Origin: Pseudomonadota bacterium
GTDB lineage: Bacteria; Myxococcota_A; UBA796; SXON01
Assembly: GCA_030685065.1 (NCBI GenBank)
Contig: JAUXQH010000095.1
Coordinates: 62,001 to 126,000 of the forward strand
Length of the DNA stretch: 64,000 nt
Direction: 5' to 3'
Shown here in pieces: positions 61,967-64,000 of this stretch; position 1 is the first letter of the stretch, and each line of letters begins with the position of its first letter. The notes below the pieces were generated by a model. It saw only the letters and a list, made by a program, of their open reading frames with translations. It searched no databases and was not told the origin of the DNA. The position numbers and the translations under genes are program-made.

Positions 61967-63556
61967 GTGGGTTTCCGTCTCGCCACCGCTGAGGCCTCAT
62001 TGGCAGCCGGGGAGCGCCCCCTGTGGCTGTGCACGTTGCGCTTGCCCGACGGCCGCTCCATCCGTTTGGCGTCGCGTCCCGTGGAGGTCCGGTGCGCTTG
62101 GGCGGGCTCCGATGGCCCGTACCAGTACGATCCGTTCCTCGTCGGCCTCACGGAGTTCGAGCAAGAGCTGGACGTCTTCTCGCTCGATGGCGTCGGCGCT
62201 TTGACCCAGGCGCGCGTGGAGATCACGACGCCGGGCACCGACCTCGCCAATCTCCAGGGCGACTGGTATGCCGTCACCGCGGCGACCGTGGAGCTGGCCC
62301 TTCTCTGGGAGGGCCAGACGTGGGAGGACCGCTTGGTGGTGCTCGATGGGGGCACCGTTGCGGGCGCGGAGTTCGGGCTCGAAGGTCAGGCCACGACGAT
62401 CTCTGTAGAGGCCACTCCTCCGGTCACCTCCGCCGCTGTGGGCGACGACGAGCGGGATGTCGGGGTGGACTGGCCGGCCCCCCTGCTCGACACCGGCGGC
62501 GTCGATGAGATGACCGATCTCGCAGGGGCGAAGTACGTCCACGTCTACGGCGACCCGCAGAGCGTCCCTGCCTACAAGGTGGGGAACGTCGGGGGTCAGA
62601 ACCGGCTCATCCTGGCCGGGCACCACCTCGCACGGAGCGGCGCGTCGTACCCGGTCACCGTCTACGAGGACGGCGCGAGCATCGGCGCCTTCACCGTCAC
62701 CAACGCGAGCATCAACGGGGGCGACTACGCCTACGTCGAGAGCGCCACGGACTTCCTCTCGGCTGACGGGGCGTACACGTGGTCGGCGACCTACGGTGGC
62801 GTGGCTGCCGCCGACGGCGCCGACCGCCCGGCGCTCAACGCCGAGGGACTTGCCCGGAAACTCCTATCTGAGTCTGGGTTGCGGGTGGACTGGCGGCAGA
62901 GCGAGCCGTGCCTCGCCAAGCTCCGTGACTGGCGCATGGGCTTCTACGTGGACCAGGAGGCTGCCGCGGTGGACGTCCTCCGCGACCGGGTGCTCGCCCA
63001 ACTCCCTGTCGTCGAGATGTCGTCGGGTGCTGGCATCTGGCTCGCCTACTGCGACCCGCACGTCGCTCCGATCGAGGCAACGCTGACCTTGGGACAGGAG
63101 TTGGTCGGGCGAGTCGGGCCGATGGAGATCAGCGACCTGGAGGCGATTCGAAACTCGTTCACGATCAACTACGCACCCGAGGTCTTCTCGGGAGAGCTGC
63201 TCTCCACCGCAAAGCTGGGCGAGTCCAACTCGGCGCTCTGCTACTGGAGCCAACAGCTCTACGGCGTTCGGGTCGACGAGCCCCTCGACTGCGACGCGAT
63301 CTCCGACGGCGCCACCGCGATGCGCGTACTCACCGCGCGTGCGAACCGTCTCGCGCTCCCCCGCCGCATCCTCCGCTACGAGGTCGCACCGGACGCCTAC
63401 TGGTTGGAGGCGGGCATGGCCGTATCGCTCACTGACGCCCCCTATGGAATCGACCGGCACCGGGGTGTCATCACGAGCATCAACCGCTCGATGTACCCGT
63501 TCGAGGCTCGGATTGAACTCGTAGACCGGACCCCCTTCGCGCGCGAGGTGGCGTGA
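61967..63556 (+). CDS. Baseplate or tail hub protein
   Basis: GTG 61967, one base after the previous stop; 529 residues. MGFRLATAEASLAAGERPLWLCTLRLPDGRSIRLASRPVEV, then LDVFSLDGVGALTQARVEIT resemble gp27/hub-type beta domains. Later GLARKLLSESGLRVDWRQSEPCLAKLRDWRMGFYVDQEAAAVDVLRDRVLAQL and a late GMAVSLTDAPYGIDRHRGVITSINRSMYPFEARIELV fit hub domains that bind the tail tip. The role is inferred from order after the tape measure and tail fibre genes. Confidence 0.5.
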   Translation: MGFRLATAEASLAAGERPLWLCTLRLPDGRSIRLASRPVEVRCAWAGSDGPYQYDPFLVGLTEFEQELDVFSLDGVGALTQARVEITTPGTDLANLQGDWYAVTAATVELALLWEGQTWEDRLVVLDGGTVAGAEFGLEGQATTISVEATPPVTSAAVGDDERDVGVDWPAPLLDTGGVDEMTDLAGAKYVHVYGDPQSVPAYKVGNVGGQNRLILAGHHLARSGASYPVTVYEDGASIGAFTVTNASINGGDYAYVESATDFLSADGAYTWSATYGGVAAADGADRPALNAEGLARKLLSESGLRVDWRQSEPCLAKLRDWRMGFYVDQEAAAVDVLRDRVLAQLPVVEMSSGAGIWLAYCDPHVAPIEATLTLGQELVGRVGPMEISDLEAIRNSFTINYAPEVFSGELLSTAKLGESNSALCYWSQQLYGVRVDEPLDCDAISDGATAMRVLTARANRLALPRRILRYEVAPDAYWLEAGMAVSLTDAPYGIDRHRGVITSINRSMYPFEARIELVDRTPFAREVA

Positions 63557-63924
63557 TGCCGTCGCACGAGACTTCCCCGCTGCGACGCGGCGGGCATCCG
63601 CTCACCAACGGCGTTGCGACTCCCGAGACCCGCCCTGACATCGACCCCGCCATCGTGCTCCTGGTTCACGAGATGCGCCGGGGGCAGGACTCCCTTCGCG
63701 CCGAGATCGTGGGTGCGCAGCGTGAGACAACGGCCGCCATCGGCGGACTCACGAGGGAGATGCGCGAGCTGCGGAAGCAAGCGCCAGGGCGACTCGCGTT
63801 CTACTTGGCTGCGTCGATTGTCGTGATCTGCCTCGTTGCCGTGTTCGCGTTGATCGCCTCGCGCGGCGTCGATGTATCAGCGGTCTCCAACGCCGTTCAG
63901 ACGGTCGCACCCGTGGTGCCGTGA
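63556..63924 (+). CDS. Small phage membrane protein
   Basis: ATG 63556, 122 residues. A Pro/Arg-rich start, coiled-coil middle (HEMRRGQDSLRAEIVGAQRETTAAIGGLTREMRELRKQ), then one transmembrane helix (LAFYLAASIVVICLVAVFALIAS). The plan is common in phage lysis-cassette proteins. TGATG coupling to the previous gene and to the next. Confidence 0.5.
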   Translation: MPSHETSPLRRGGHPLTNGVATPETRPDIDPAIVLLVHEMRRGQDSLRAEIVGAQRETTAAIGGLTREMRELRKQAPGRLAFYLAASIVVICLVAVFALIASRGVDVSAVSNAVQTVAPVVP

Positions 63925-64000
63925 TGGAACTAGCGCTGACACGGGACGTGTTCGGGGGCGAGTGGACGTTGGGGGTCCTCACGGTGGACGGCAAGAGCTT
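63924..64000 (+). CDS. DUF5675-type phage protein, cut by window edge
   Basis: ATG 63924 overlaps the preceding stop. The visible 25 residues, ELALTRDVFGGEWTLGVL then TVDGKSF, match the usual opening of DUF5675 proteins (LxRxxFxxxxTLGxLxxDG). These are found near lysis genes. The 3' end lies outside the window. Confidence 0.5.
   Translation, partial: MELALTRDVFGGEWTLGVLTVDGKS

Overview
The window looks like a chromosome segment from a high-GC, predatory-type deltaproteobacterium (Myxococcota/Polyangia-like). The evidence is four Ser/Thr protein kinase genes, an FHA-domain sigma-54 activator, thrombospondin type-3 repeat proteins, a CotH-family lipoprotein, and secreted proteins ending in MYXO-CTERM-like tails (Cys, hydrophobic stretch, Arg cluster). 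The right part is a tailed-phage genome (siphovirus type), probably a prophage. No integrase, tRNA or attachment site is visible, so its ends are not defined.

1-10 kb: a CotH-type lipoprotein that runs off the left edge; an operon of flippase-like membrane protein, nucleotidyltransferase and CDP-alcohol phosphotransferase, suggesting activated polar head-group or lipid synthesis; an outer-membrane beta-barrel; a large PHP-type metallohydrolase lipoprotein; an AlkD-like DNA glycosylase. 10-18 kb: a VapC remnant, a LamG/TSP3 secreted protein, an FHA protein, a kinase-ATPase-TPR fusion, and a cytochrome gene that has lost its 5' end.

18-29 kb is the most coherent host locus. An FHA-type sigma-54 activator (minus strand) faces a three-gene operon (MYXO-CTERM-like protein, OmpA/TSP3 protein, c-type cytochrome lipoprotein). 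A large membrane Ser/Thr kinase follows, then a small lipoprotein. Both the operon and the lipoprotein have a GG-N10-GC sigma-54 promoter. Both also carry a pair of GACCGGTC palindromes about 50 bp further upstream. This suggests a local kinase -> FHA activator -> two-promoter regulon. 29-36 kb holds decaying genes (pentapeptide protein with a one-base frameshift, subtilase remnant, TPR fragment, DUF1016 remnant), a minus-strand operon joining a kinase to TusA/DsrE and rhodanese sulfur-carrier proteins, and a Reeler-like secreted protein.

36.7-43.6 kb is an accessory region. It has a hypothetical gene, two tandem ~0.68-kb units (each a promoter, a long leader with a conserved covarying hairpin, and a small membrane protein), and a type III restriction-modification pair. 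43.6-64 kb is phage: small early genes (two with matching leader hairpins that cover the ribosome binding site), a sigma-70-like minus-strand gene, then terminase, portal, scaffold-like protein, capsid, connector/tail genes, tail tube, tail assembly chaperones with a -1 frameshift, tape measure, a sialidase-fold tail protein, a baseplate-type protein, and the start of a DUF5675 gene. A recurring CTCGGGTAG-type motif lies upstream of packaging, portal and capsid genes.

All functional names come from reading motifs and architecture by eye; no database search was run.
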